Assembly: GCA_947489325.1 (NCBI GenBank)
Contig: CANLDA010000003.1
Span: forward strand, 124,001-188,000
Direction of reading: 5' to 3'
Origin: an uncultured Paracoccaceae bacterium
GTDB lineage: Bacteria; Pseudomonadota; Alphaproteobacteria; Rhodobacterales; Rhodobacteraceae
DNA length: 64,000 nt
Shown: piece by piece, positions 1-8,960 of the stretch
How positions within the stretch are numbered: the first letter of the stretch is position 1
Layout of the letters: the number at the start of each line of letters is the position of its first letter
Notes under the pieces: generated by a model
Told to the model about the DNA's origin: nothing
The model's database searches: none
What the model saw: only the letters and a program-made list of their open reading frames with translations
Position numbers and translations under genes: made by a program

Positions 1-862
1 TGTGCCCATGATCACCGGGCACGAATTCGCCGGTGAAATCGTCGAGCTGGGCAAAGATGTTGAGGGACTGCACATCGGACAGCGCTGTTCTGGCGAGGGG
101 CATCTGGTTGAATTGGACAGCCGCCAAAGCCGATCCGGCAAGTTTCATCTTGATCCGGGCACCCGCGGGGTTGGGGTGAATGTGCAAGGCGCGTTTGCCC
201 AATATCTGTGCCTGCCTGCGTTTAACGTCGTGCCATTGCCCGATGACATCCCGGATGCGATCGGCGCAATTTTGGACCCATTGGGCAATGCAGTTCACAC
301 CGCGTTAAGTTTTGATTTACTGGGTGAAGATGTGTTGATCACCGGGGCCGGGCCAATTGGCATCATGGCGGCAGCCGTTGCACGTCATGCCGGGGCGCGC
401 AATGTGGTCATCACCGACATAAACGCAGATCGGCTGCGCCTGGCGGGACATGTGGTGCCCACTGTGCGGACTGTTGATGTGTCCACAGAAGATCTGACTG
501 ATGTGATCCACGAACTGGGCCTGAAAGAAGGCTTTGACGTCGGCCTAGAGATGTCAGGCAGCCAAGCCGCGCTGGATCAAATGGTCGAGGCCATGGTCAT
601 GGGTGGCAAAATTGCCCTGCTTGGTATTCCGCCAGGCAAATCCCCGGTAGATTGGTCTCATATCGTGTTCAAGGCCATCACAATCAAAGGTGTCTATGGC
701 CGTGAAATGTTTGAAACTTGGTACAAGATGATCGCCATGTTGCAAAACGGGCTGGATGTCAGCCGGGTCATCACCCATGAATTTGCCGTTGACGATTTTC
801 AAGATGGATTTGCAGTAATGAAATCAGGGCAATCCGGCAAAGTTGTTCTGAATTGGCGCTAG
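1..862 (+). CDS. tdh: L-threonine 3-dehydrogenase, 5' end missing
   Basis: NAD-dependent oxidation of L-threonine to 2-amino-3-ketobutyrate in the cytoplasm. The frame is open at the left edge, so the gene starts outside the window; about 55 residues of the usual ~340 are absent. Visible are the GHEFAGE segment of the catalytic-zinc region, a Rossmann [11 protein letters not shown] turn and the family-specific [11 protein letters not shown] stretch. From memory of the E. coli enzyme, the structural-zinc loop with four cysteines should lie between SGEGH and GVGVN. Here those positions read as Glu, Ser, Ser and Asp, so the structural zinc site is absent. The identification is secure from near-continuous similarity to Tdh. 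Confidence 0.93.
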   Translation, partial: VPMITGHEFAGEIVELGKDVEGLHIGQRCSGEGHLVELDSRQSRSGKFHLDPGTRGVGVNVQGAFAQYLCLPAFNVVPLPDDIPDAIGAILDPLGNAVHTALSFDLLGEDVLITGAGPIGIMAAAVARHAGARNVVITDINADRLRLAGHVVPTVRTVDVSTEDLTDVIHELGLKEGFDVGLEMSGSQAALDQMVEAMVMGGKIALLGIPPGKSPVDWSHIVFKAITIKGVYGREMFETWYKMIAMLQNGLDVSRVITHEFAVDDFQDGFAVMKSGQSGKVVLNWR

Positions 863-1265
863 GCTTGGTCTTTATCTTTGATCGCCGAACAATCTGCCCG
901 CCGCGCTTTCATAAGAAAGAGAGAGATGCGCGACGGGCCACCGATACCCAGATCCATGCAAGCACGACAAAACTGGGCAATGATCTCTGATCACATCAGA
1001 CCCGACCCGAGAACGTAAACGCCCTCAGCTTCCCCAATGACCTGAGCAAGCCACGCAAACTGGGCTGTGGTCCCATTTGCACCATATCCGCAGCGCGAAA
1101 CATTCTGCGCCGTTCGTTCAAGCGTGCCTTTTCATGACCAAAACTGTGCATAATCATTCCCCAAATACTTGGCCCCCACCATGGAGAACGATGATGGCAA
1201 AGCATTACCGACCCGTTAATTGGATGGGGGGCAGGATGGGTGATCAAGAATCAATTTAAGGAAAG
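863..1265. other. intergenic region, mostly featureless
   Basis: About 400 bases between tdh and the convergent transporter gene. No tRNA or strong terminator is visible. The only coding candidate is a short minus-strand frame at 996-1151, listed separately with low confidence. Confidence 0.5.
996..1151 (-). CDS. possible small basic protein
   Basis: A 51-residue frame in the tdh/benE gap. An ATG at 1151 is preceded by GGGGA about six bases upstream, a usable ribosome binding site. The product is rich in Arg and Leu, with no signal peptide, membrane segment or recognised motif. It could equally be chance; only conservation in relatives would decide. Listed so that the gap is documented. Confidence 0.18.
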   Translation of the reverse strand: MHSFGHEKARLNERRRMFRAADMVQMGPQPSLRGLLRSLGKLRAFTFSGRV

Positions 1266-2432
1266 CTATTTTAATTTATGGCTGACAAATTGAACAAGCC
1301 CGCCAACGATCAACCCCCAAACGGCAGCGCCCAATCCAAAGATTGTCACCCCTGATGCCGTGATGACAAAGGTCAAGGCGGCAGCCTCGCGGTACTGCTC
1401 ATCCTCATAGGCGGCCTTGGCTGATCCCGTGAACACCCCAACGAGGGCCACACCGGCCAACGTGCCCAACACCAAAGGATGTGCCAGTCCGGCAATCATC
1501 GTTATTGTCCCAGCAAACAGCCCGAACACACAGTAAAACACCCCAGCCATCACAGCCGACCAATATCGTTTTGCATGATCTGGATGTGAGTCTTCGCCAG
1601 AACACATCGCGGCAGTGATCGCGGCCAGACATGTTGCCGCCGACCCAAGCGGAGCAGACAGCACGCTGGCCGCCCCTACTGATGTCAACAATTTTCCCGG
1701 CTGTGGCTCGTAGCCAAAACTTTTCAGTATCGCGATACCGGGAATGTTTTGCGTCGCCATAGTCACAATATATAGCGGCACGCCAATGCTCAGCAGGGCC
1801 GACAGGGTGAAGATTGGGGTGGTCACTGCAAAGGGTGTGAACACGGTTTCAGGTGTCGGAATGGTCATTCCATTGGTCACAAAGATAACCCCAACCGCAA
1901 CCAGAACTGCCGCGGGCACCGCAAAAACGCGTTTGATACGCCCCACCACAAACCATGTCAGAATGATGGGAGAGGCTTGTATTGGAATCTCTGCCATGGC
2001 TTGCACCGGCTGAATGCAGATCGACAGCAACACGCCAGACAACATCGCATGCGCCAGCGGAATAGGAATGGCGGCCGCCCAGCGCGCAAGGGGTTTCCAC
2101 AGCCCAGAAATGGCGGTCAATACGCCCGCAAACACAAATGCCCCAACGGCGCCGGCAAACCCGCTCGCCAAAGGGTCGGACACCGCCAATAATGCCACAC
2201 CGGGCGTGGACCATGCCACGCTGACCGGTTGTTTTTGCCAAAGGCTAAGGAAGATACCGCACCCCCCCATCGCCAAGGCCGCCGCCATCAATGCCGATGC
2301 TGCCTGATCAGGAGTGGCGGACATTTTCGTAATGCCCTGCAATACAATTGGAAAAGAACTGAAAAAACCAACAATCGCCACAACTGCCCCTGTGGAAACT
2401 GTTTGAAGCGGAGGCAGATAGTTTCGGCGCAT
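1266..2432 (-). CDS. BenE-family benzoate/H+ symporter-like permease
   Basis: A 388-residue polytopic inner-membrane protein with about 12 hydrophobic segments, matching the BenE family. Family-like features are TPGVALLAVS near the N-terminus and MATQNIPGIAILKSFGY in the middle. BenE proteins are annotated as benzoate/proton symporters, but many family members have untested substrates and no aromatic-catabolism genes lie nearby. Start chosen at 2432 because GGAG sits nine bases upstream; a longer frame reaching 2531 would enter the divergent gene. It is divergent from the solenoid protein at 2541. Confidence 0.85.
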   Translation of the reverse strand: MRRNYLPPLQTVSTGAVVAIVGFFSSFPIVLQGITKMSATPDQAASALMAAALAMGGCGIFLSLWQKQPVSVAWSTPGVALLAVSDPLASGFAGAVGAFVFAGVLTAISGLWKPLARWAAAIPIPLAHAMLSGVLLSICIQPVQAMAEIPIQASPIILTWFVVGRIKRVFAVPAAVLVAVGVIFVTNGMTIPTPETVFTPFAVTTPIFTLSALLSIGVPLYIVTMATQNIPGIAILKSFGYEPQPGKLLTSVGAASVLSAPLGSAATCLAAITAAMCSGEDSHPDHAKRYWSAVMAGVFYCVFGLFAGTITMIAGLAHPLVLGTLAGVALVGVFTGSAKAAYEDEQYREAAALTFVITASGVTIFGLGAAVWGLIVGGLVQFVSHKLK

Positions 2433-2540
2433 TGCCTGTTTCTCCATACGAATTGATGAATGTTTAACAACCATAAGATGAGGAGGCAATCCACAGCAGA
2501 AACTCTTGTCATATGCCTCTTGTCGCACCATCCTGCAAAA

Positions 2541-4094
2541 ATGAAACAGCTTGAAGCATTTATTCCCCTGTCACCTGCCGAAGAAAAGTTGGTGGCCGAA
2601 AGTGTCTCTATGGCACGTGTCAGTGTCGGCGATGGAGAATTGCCCGATACCGAAACACCTGAAAATGCGATCCGGGCAGCGGTACTGCGTGCCCTAATTG
2701 TCGGCGGTAGCCTGACGGAAAAGGGGCTGCGACTACGCGGGGCATGGATCACCGGCCCGCTTGATCTTCAGGGGGTGCGCACCGATCACGATTTGTCGCT
2801 TAGCCAATGCCATCTGAGTGCCGGAATAGAGATGGTGAACGCCCGTTTGCAGGGCCTGTTCCTGTCTGGCTGTATGCTTTCTGGAATTTTCGCAGACCAT
2901 GCCACTTTTGAGGGGTCCGTATATATCCGCGCGGGCTGTCGCAATGAGGGCGAAATTAGCCTTGCCGGGGCGCAGATTGATGGGGATTTCCAACTGTGCG
3001 ATACACGGCTTTTTGCATCTCGTCACGATGCGCTCTTTGCCCCCGCGCTGCGGGTACATGGGTCAATGTTTTTGGGCAATTACACCTATGCGGGGGACAT
3101 CACCCACCTGCATGCCGAAGGACGGGTTTTTCTGTCCTCGTTGCGTGTTGAAAATGATGTGTTCATCACGAATTGCGCGATATCCCCGCAAAATGGAAGT
3201 GCCGGTGATCCAGTTTTCGCCGCAACCGAAGAGCACGGTCGCGATATTGCCTTATCTTTGGCTCGGGCCAAGGTGGGCGGGATTTTATATCTTAAGGACA
3301 ATCAAATCACCGGAGGGTCGGTGAACCTCGCCGGAGCGCATGTCGCACGCCTTCGAGACGAACCCGAAGCCCCCGGCGCGGCCTATCCCATCCGGCTTGA
3401 TGGGCTGACGTATGATGATTTTTCCCGCCATGCGGAAATGTCTGTGGGGGCACGCCTAAAATGGCTTGCGCGTCGCCCCGAAGATACGCCGTTTACGGCA
3501 CAACCCTATGAACAATTGGCACGGGTACTGGGTCATATGGGGCACCGCAACGATGCGCGCACCATCCTGATGGAAAAGGAAAAACTGCTGCGCCGCGAAA
3601 ATCGCGCACAAGTGGCATCCGTTGGCGCGCGCTGGGTGGCAATGGCCATACGGGATGGGGTGATGCGATGGGGCGTGGGGTATGGATACCGCCCGGGGCG
3701 CGCATTGCTGGCGGCGGTGGTGATGGTGATCGGGTTAGGGGTGTTTTTCGATGCCGTCTGGAAGGCTGGAGATATGACCCCCAACGCCGCGCCTATCCTT
3801 ATCTCAAATGACTGGATTACCGCCACAGAAACCCACCCAGACAACCCTGCATTACATTGGGCGCAGATTGGTCAGGCTGGTCAGGATTGGGAAACCTTCA
3901 ACGGCTTCGCTTATGCCGCCGATGTGGTTATTCCGATTGTATCTTTGGGGCAAGAAGATGCATGGGCACCCTCCACTTCCCGCTCTGATTTAGGGCGAAT
4001 TGCATGGTGGATGCGTTGGTTTGCCAAAGCCGCAGGCTGGGTCATTACCGCACTAGGCGCTGCAGCGATTACAGGAGCGGTGCGTCAGGAATAA
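2541..4094 (+). CDS. pentapeptide-like solenoid protein with C-terminal membrane segments
   Basis: About 517 residues, unrecognised as a named protein. Residues ~50-300 show loosely periodic short repeats with small and hydrophobic residues alternating (for example LRLRGAWITGPLDLQGV), suggesting a right-handed beta-solenoid related to pentapeptide-repeat proteins. A charged helical stretch follows, then two hydrophobic helices, one at RALLAAVVMVIGLGVFF and one near the C-terminus at AAGWVITALGAAAITGA. This would anchor a cytoplasmic solenoid to the inner membrane. The start is uncertain: ATG 2541 fits the first charged segment, but no good Shine-Dalgarno is visible and 2460 is also open. It overlaps the convergent phosphatase gene by 26 bases. 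No function is assigned. Confidence 0.7.
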   Translation: MKQLEAFIPLSPAEEKLVAESVSMARVSVGDGELPDTETPENAIRAAVLRALIVGGSLTEKGLRLRGAWITGPLDLQGVRTDHDLSLSQCHLSAGIEMVNARLQGLFLSGCMLSGIFADHATFEGSVYIRAGCRNEGEISLAGAQIDGDFQLCDTRLFASRHDALFAPALRVHGSMFLGNYTYAGDITHLHAEGRVFLSSLRVENDVFITNCAISPQNGSAGDPVFAATEEHGRDIALSLARAKVGGILYLKDNQITGGSVNLAGAHVARLRDEPEAPGAAYPIRLDGLTYDDFSRHAEMSVGARLKWLARRPEDTPFTAQPYEQLARVLGHMGHRNDARTILMEKEKLLRRENRAQVASVGARWVAMAIRDGVMRWGVGYGYRPGRALLAAVVMVIGLGVFFDAVWKAGDMTPNAAPILISNDWITATETHPDNPALHWAQIGQAGQDWETFNGFAYAADVVIPIVSLGQEDAWAPSTSRSDLGRIAWWMRWFAKAAGWVITALGAAAITGAVRQE

Positions 4095-4803
4095 GGTCCT
4101 CACGCCCATGCGACGTAAGTTGCCAACACTGGGTGCCCTCAAACACCGCAACGGTCAACGGTCGCCCAAAACCAGCGCCCGTATCAAGATTCACCCGATT
4201 GCGATGATGTTCTGCCCGGTCAACAGGTGTGTGCCCGTGAACCACCAGATGTGAATGAGCCATGGAATGCATCAGGAATTCATTCCTGATCCAAATCAAG
4301 TCATCTTCGGTTTGGTCAGACAAAGGCACATCAGGACGAATACCTGCATGCACAAACAACAATTCCTCAGTTTCATAATGCGACGGCAAGGCGGCCATAA
4401 AATCAATATGCTCGGGTGGAATGGCATCCCGCACCTTTGCGTGGATATGAAAAATACGCGACCTTTCAGGCACATCTATTCCGTATGAGGCAAGCGTCTG
4501 CACGCCACCAATGTTGTCGTGTAGCCAGTGATATCCGACCAACAGTTGGGAATCATTACGTGGATACTCTTCCATGAACATGGAATACATCCGATCATGG
4601 TTGCCTTTTAACGTGATCCAGTTCCGCCCTTGTGAGATACCTTTGATCAATAGATCAAGAACACCTTTGCTGTCAGGGCCGCGATCCACATAATCCCCAA
4701 GGAAAACGACCGTGGCGTCCGCTCCGCCATCTGCCTCAATCCGCTGCAACGCCGTCTGCAGCATGCCCAGCTGCCCATGAATATCGCCAATTGCATAGAT
4801 CAT
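4069..4803 (-). CDS. PPP-family metallophosphoesterase (Ser/Thr phosphatase or ApaH-like)
   Basis: A 244-residue calcineurin-like phosphoesterase. The three metal-binding signatures are intact: GDIHG at residues 7-11, GDYVDRG near 36-42 and GNHD near 66-69. A late HGHTP supplies the last histidine. This PPP subfamily contains small bacterial Ser/Thr protein phosphatases and diadenosine tetraphosphatases; the sequence alone does not separate the two. The 3' end overlaps the solenoid gene tail to tail, and serA lies upstream on the same strand, separated by a terminator hairpin. Confidence 0.88.
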   Translation of the reverse strand: MIYAIGDIHGQLGMLQTALQRIEADGGADATVVFLGDYVDRGPDSKGVLDLLIKGISQGRNWITLKGNHDRMYSMFMEEYPRNDSQLLVGYHWLHDNIGGVQTLASYGIDVPERSRIFHIHAKVRDAIPPEHIDFMAALPSHYETEELLFVHAGIRPDVPLSDQTEDDLIWIRNEFLMHSMAHSHLVVHGHTPVDRAEHHRNRVNLDTGAGFGRPLTVAVFEGTQCWQLTSHGREDLIPDAPLL

Positions 4804-4846
4804 TGGTCACCCCTCTTTCACACGCACGTACCTGATGCGCATACCA

Positions 4847-4873
4847 GAAAAGCCTCGATATACGAGGCTTTTC
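4847..4873. terminator. intrinsic terminator-like hairpin downstream of serA
   Basis: A perfect 11-bp stem (GAAAAGCCTCG / CGAGGCTTTTC) with a 5-base loop. On the minus strand it follows serA and separates it from the phosphatase gene. The A/T-rich outer stem gives U-rich termination in both directions. Confidence 0.7.
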
Positions 4874-4897
4874 CATATGCAAATTGCACACGATCCC

Positions 4898-4926
4898 GCG
4901 AAGAGGGACCCAAAGGGACCGATGAG
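4898..4926. repeat. half copy of a stop-proximal palindromic element
   Basis: These 29 bases match the reverse complement of 6561-6589 at 27 of 29 positions. In serA mRNA sense the segment begins 8 bases after the stop codon. The second arm of the palindrome is missing here, and the hairpin at 4847-4873 takes its place. Confidence 0.75.
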
Positions 4927-4933
4927 CCTTACA

Positions 4934-6529
4934 TCACACTACGTCAAATTCCAGCGGCTTGATCTGTGTAAACAAACCCGTTTCCGCCAGCTTTGCACGC
5001 GCTTCGGCGGGCACAGGCTCATCTACATACAGCAACGCAATCGCTTCTCCACCAGCCGCAGCACGACCAAGAGTAAAGTTCGCGATATTCACACCATTTT
5101 CACCCATGGTTTGACCCAACGACCCAATAATGCCCGGCTCATCCCGATTGGTAGTATACAACATGTGACGGCCAATTTCCGCATCCACATTGATGCCCTT
5201 GATCTGAATAAAGCGTGGCTTGCCGTCGCTGAACACAGTGCCAGCAATAGAGCGCTCACGCTTGTCCGTTACGATCGTTACCTTGATATATCCAGCAAAG
5301 GTGCCGGATTTATCCTGATTGGTGGTCGAGATTTTGATGCCCCGCTCCTTGGCCACCACAGGTGCGCTGACCATATTCACATCAGGGTTGGATTTCTTCA
5401 TGATCCCGGCAACGGTCGCACAATTCAGTGCTGCAAGATTCATGTCCGCCGCAACACCGTCATAGAGAATATTGATTGCTTTAATCGGCTCATCCGTCAT
5501 CTGCCCGCTGAACGATCCAAGATGTCCGGCCAGTTTGACCCATGGCCCCATGACTTTGGCTTCTTCGGCGGTGACAGATGGCATGTTCAACGCGTTCTCT
5601 ACGGCCCCAGTCAGCAGATAATTCGACATCTGTTCAGCCACCTGCAAGGCTACATTTTCCTGTGCCTCGGTTGTCGCAGCCCCCAAATGCGGCGTGCACA
5701 CCACATTGGGAAGATTGAACAAAGGGTTTTCTTTGGCAGGCTCTTCCTTGAATACATCAAACGCCGCGCCTGCAACGTGGCCGGATTTCAAAAGGTCAGC
5801 CAAGGCTGCTTCATCCACCAAACCTCCGCGGGCACAGTTGATAATCCGTACACCTTTCTTGGTCTTCTCAAGATTTTCACGGCTAAGGATATTGGCCGTC
5901 GCATCGGTAAAGGGCACATGCAGCGTAATAAAATCGGCGCGGGTCAGAAGCGCTTCAAGCTCGACCTTTTCAACGCCCATTTTGTCGGCTTTTTCTTCAC
6001 CCAGGAAAGGATCGTAAGCAATCACTTTCATCTTTAGACCACGCGCACGATCACACACGATGCCGCCAATGTTGCCCGCTCCAATGACACCCAGCGTTTT
6101 GTTGGTCAGCTCCGTCCCCATGAATTTGGACTTTTCCCATTTGCCAGCGTGGGTAGATGCGCTTGCCTCTGGGATTTGACGGGCAACAGCAAACATCATT
6201 GCGATGGCGTGCTCTGCGGTTGTGATCATGTTGCCAAAAGGCGTGTTCATGACGATCACACCCTTTTTAGAGGCTGCTTCTTTGTCGATGTTGTCGGTGC
6301 CAATACCTGCACGCGCAATAACCTTCAGGTTATCAGCCGCAGCAAGAATTTTCTCAGTGACTTTTGTCGCAGAGCGAATGGCAAGACCATCATATTGACC
6401 GATTACTTCGGCCAGCTTGTCTTTGTCTTTGCCAAGATCAGGCTGAAAATCCACATCAATGCCGCGGTCACGGAATATTTGCACAGCGGTTTCGCTAAGT
6501 TTGTCGGATACGAGTACTTTGGGAGCCAT
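4934..6529 (-). CDS. serA: D-3-phosphoglycerate dehydrogenase
   Basis: First committed step of serine synthesis: 3-phosphoglycerate to 3-phosphohydroxypyruvate with NAD, in the cytoplasm. The 531 residues have the long type I layout. The substrate domain contains RAGIGTDNID (~73-82), followed by a Rossmann GAGNIG at 150-155, the NCARGGLVDE motif (~230), the catalytic His in PHLGAAT (~285), an intervening ASB-like domain and a C-terminal ACT domain (~455-531) that binds serine in many homologues. It lies 94 bases downstream of serC on the same strand, so the two are probably co-transcribed through the palindromic element between them. Confidence 0.97.
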   Translation of the reverse strand: MAPKVLVSDKLSETAVQIFRDRGIDVDFQPDLGKDKDKLAEVIGQYDGLAIRSATKVTEKILAAADNLKVIARAGIGTDNIDKEAASKKGVIVMNTPFGNMITTAEHAIAMMFAVARQIPEASASTHAGKWEKSKFMGTELTNKTLGVIGAGNIGGIVCDRARGLKMKVIAYDPFLGEEKADKMGVEKVELEALLTRADFITLHVPFTDATANILSRENLEKTKKGVRIINCARGGLVDEAALADLLKSGHVAGAAFDVFKEEPAKENPLFNLPNVVCTPHLGAATTEAQENVALQVAEQMSNYLLTGAVENALNMPSVTAEEAKVMGPWVKLAGHLGSFSGQMTDEPIKAINILYDGVAADMNLAALNCATVAGIMKKSNPDVNMVSAPVVAKERGIKISTTNQDKSGTFAGYIKVTIVTDKRERSIAGTVFSDGKPRFIQIKGINVDAEIGRHMLYTTNRDEPGIIGSLGQTMGENGVNIANFTLGRAAAGGEAIALLYVDEPVPAEARAKLAETGLFTQIKPLEFDVV

Positions 6530-6560
6530 GTTGTTGGTCCTTTATTCAATAAAATGGGGG

Positions 6561-6620
6561 CTCATCGGTCCCTTATGGTCCCTCTTCGCAGCGAAGACCG
6601 ACCATAAGGGAGGGATTGAG
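6561..6620. repeat. stop-proximal palindromic element between serC and serA
   Basis: An imperfect palindrome with a perfect 12-bp core stem (TCCCTTATGGTC 6569-6580 with GACCATAAGGGA 6600-6611) and partly paired flanks. Inside the loop is a second hairpin, TCTTCG/CGAAGA. In mRNA sense it begins 3-4 bases after the serC stop. Related copies lie at 4898-4926 and 16132-16197. Confidence 0.8.
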
Positions 6621-6623
6621 CGA

Positions 6624-7778
6624 TCAGGCAGCGACGCTTTGCCCTTCGATTTCAGCTGCAAATGCCCAAGCCAGCCAAGGCAGCATCGCCTGAATGTCGG
6701 TGGTTTCCACAGTCCCACCACACCAGATCCGCAAACCTGCAGGTGCATCACGATAAGCACCAACATCCAAAGCAATGTTCTCTGCTTCCAGACGTTTGGC
6801 CACAGCCTTGGCAAAACCAGCGCCATCCTGAATGCGCGCATCGTTAAACTTCAGGCACACTGATGTGTTTGAGCGCGTTGCATCATCCTCGGCCAGATTG
6901 GCAATCCAGTCATTGGCGTCACAGAAATCAAACACAGCCTGCGCATTGGCATCCGCGCGGGCGATCAGCCCCTGCAATCCCCCCACAGACTGCGCCCAAT
7001 CAAGGGCAAACAGGTAATCTTCGACCGCCAACATTGACGGCGTGTTGATTGTCGCTCCCGTAAAAATACCTTCAATCAACTTACCGCCTTTGGTCAGTCG
7101 GAAAATCTTGGGCAACGGCCATGCGGGTGTATAGCTTTCCAGCCTCTCCACAGCACGTGGGCTAAGGATCAGCATTCCGTGCGCACCTTCTCCGCCCAGC
7201 ACTTTCTGCCAGCTAAAGGTCGTCACATCGAGTTTATCCCAAGGCAATTCCGTCGCAAATGCGGCCGAGGTCGCATCACAAATGGTCAGGCCCTGACGGT
7301 CATCCGCAATCCAGTCACCGTTTGGCACGCGTACACCTGCGGTCGTGCCGTTCCATGTGAACACAACATCATTGTCACAATTGACCGATGCAAGATCAAC
7401 GATCTGCCCGTAATCGGCAGTCTTCACTTCGGCGTCCAGCTTCAGCTGTTTCACCACATCAGTGACCCAACCAGACCCAAAGCTTTCCCATGCCAGCATC
7501 TCAACCTTGCGTGCACCCAAAAGCGACCACAGAGCCATCTCAACCGCGCCAGTATCAGACGCAGGAACAATGCCGATTTTGTAATCTGCGGGGATGCCCA
7601 AAATCTCGCGCGTGCCTTCGATCGCGGCCTTCAGCTTATCCTTGCCAATGGCGGCACGGTGGCTGCGGCCCAACGCGGCGTCGGCCAGTTTTGTCACATC
7701 AAATGTCGGGGGTTTGGCACATGGGCCAGAAGAAAAACGCGGATTTGCCGGCCGCGTTGCCGGTTGCTGAGTAGCCAT
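6624..7778 (-). CDS. serC: phosphoserine aminotransferase
   Basis: PLP-dependent transamination of 3-phosphohydroxypyruvate with glutamate to give O-phosphoserine, the second step of serine synthesis. The 384 residues match the alphaproteobacterial SerC type. The PLP lysine is Lys192 in [13 protein letters not shown], and an N-terminal [12 protein letters not shown] segment is typical. Start taken at ATG 7778 with AAGGAT upstream; the frame could extend to 7919 but would run through the leader hairpin. First gene of the serC-serA unit, divergent from serB. Confidence 0.96.
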   Translation of the reverse strand: MATQQPATRPANPRFSSGPCAKPPTFDVTKLADAALGRSHRAAIGKDKLKAAIEGTREILGIPADYKIGIVPASDTGAVEMALWSLLGARKVEMLAWESFGSGWVTDVVKQLKLDAEVKTADYGQIVDLASVNCDNDVVFTWNGTTAGVRVPNGDWIADDRQGLTICDATSAAFATELPWDKLDVTTFSWQKVLGGEGAHGMLILSPRAVERLESYTPAWPLPKIFRLTKGGKLIEGIFTGATINTPSMLAVEDYLFALDWAQSVGGLQGLIARADANAQAVFDFCDANDWIANLAEDDATRSNTSVCLKFNDARIQDGAGFAKAVAKRLEAENIALDVGAYRDAPAGLRIWCGGTVETTDIQAMLPWLAWAFAAEIEGQSVAA

Positions 7779-7802
7779 CAATGCTATCCTTACAGATAAA
7801 TG

Positions 7803-7820
7803 CCTCTCGTTGGGGAGAGG
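7803..7820 (-). ncRNA. serC leader hairpin (serC RNA motif candidate)
   Basis: On the minus strand the serC leader folds CCTCTC / GAGAGG around a 6-base loop, ending 24 bases before the serC start codon. A conserved structured element called the serC motif has been described upstream of serC in Alphaproteobacteria by comparative genomics. Position, gene and phylum agree; membership has not been tested with a covariance model. Confidence 0.55.
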
Positions 7821-8013
7821 TGTCCCACGGGCAGAGCTATTGTGCTGCTGTACGGCATGCAAGCGCCAAAATGAAGTTTTTGCGGCTAATCGCATGCCAA
7901 TTACGACGCAAATTTCCATTATCGGAAACTTACGCTCTACCCGAAACGATAATACGCCTCACTGGTCATATCGGTGTTCATGGGATATGGGGCGTCGCGA
8001 AAAGGAGACCCTC

Positions 8014-8889
8014 ATGTTCGTTGCCACGCTTTTAACTGCCCCTGACACCCCTGCGCTTGATCCCATTTTGGTCGAATCCCTGCGCAATGCTTGGGGTGGC
8101 GGAGATGCCGTTTGGTTGGCCCCGGATGAAGCGGCAGAATTTCCGCTGACCATTCGCCCAGACAATCTTTGGAATGTTTGGGCCGATCTGCAAAACATGG
8201 GCGTCGATCTGATTGTTCAACCTGCCGAGAGTCGTCGCAAACAGATGCTGTTGGCCGATATGGACAGCACCATGATTGAACAGGAATGCATTGACGAGTT
8301 GGCCGATGAGGCGGGTGTTGGGGCGCGCGTCACGGACATCACCGCACGGGCCATGAATGGCGAGCTGGATTTCGAAGGGGCGCTGATCGAGCGTGTTGGC
8401 CTGCTGAAAGGATTGCACGAATCCGTTATTGCCAAGGTGCTCGCAGAACGCATCACTCTGATGCCCGGCGGTCAGGCCTTGTTGGCAACGATGAAGGCCA
8501 ACGGTGCATATGCAGCATTGGTGTCTGGTGGTTTCACCGCCTTTACGACGCACGTCGCGGCAACACTGGGATTTGACGAAAACCGCGCCAATACATTGCT
8601 GGTCGAAAACGATCACCTCATTGGGGAAGTTGGGCGCCCTATTCTGGGACGCGATGCCAAGGTCGCCGCATTGCAAGAGATTTCCGCACGGCTAAATCTT
8701 GATCACACGCAGGTCATGGCCGTGGGCGATGGTGCAAATGATCTGGGCATGCTGTCACTGGCAGGCGCGGGTGTCGCACTACATGCAAAACCGTCGGTGG
8801 CAGCAGAATGTGAAATTCGGATCAACCACGGTGATTTGACGGCGCTTTTGTACATTCAAGGCTATGCAAAATCTGACTTTGCGACGTGA
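8014..8889 (+). CDS. serB: phosphoserine phosphatase
   Basis: Hydrolyses O-phosphoserine to serine, the last step of the pathway begun by SerA and SerC. The 291 residues carry the HAD-superfamily motifs: DMDSTM at 82-87 with the nucleophilic Asp, SGGF in the middle and VGDGANDL for the metal-binding motif. The N-terminal ~75 residues form the ACT-like extension common in this family. Start at ATG 8014 is supported by AAGGAGA seven bases upstream; the frame is open further upstream. It is divergent from serC, so the 235-base gap must hold both promoters. Confidence 0.95.
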   Translation: MFVATLLTAPDTPALDPILVESLRNAWGGGDAVWLAPDEAAEFPLTIRPDNLWNVWADLQNMGVDLIVQPAESRRKQMLLADMDSTMIEQECIDELADEAGVGARVTDITARAMNGELDFEGALIERVGLLKGLHESVIAKVLAERITLMPGGQALLATMKANGAYAALVSGGFTAFTTHVAATLGFDENRANTLLVENDHLIGEVGRPILGRDAKVAALQEISARLNLDHTQVMAVGDGANDLGMLSLAGAGVALHAKPSVAAECEIRINHGDLTALLYIQGYAKSDFAT

Positions 8890-8960
8890 ATGACAAGGTT
8901 TTGATCATTAACGCCTGATTTTCGGCGTCAGTTGCGTGTGACATAGGTTATCGTCGCGGC

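Noticed and set aside
4835-6037. 400-codon open frame antisense to serA
   Set aside because: Lies wholly over serA and its 3' flank, its translation is rich in His, Arg and Cys with no recognisable family, and serA is certain.
8911-8928. hairpin between serB and ada
   Set aside because: Only a 5-bp stem (ACGCC/GGCGT) with a long loop and no T-tract; too weak to call a terminator.
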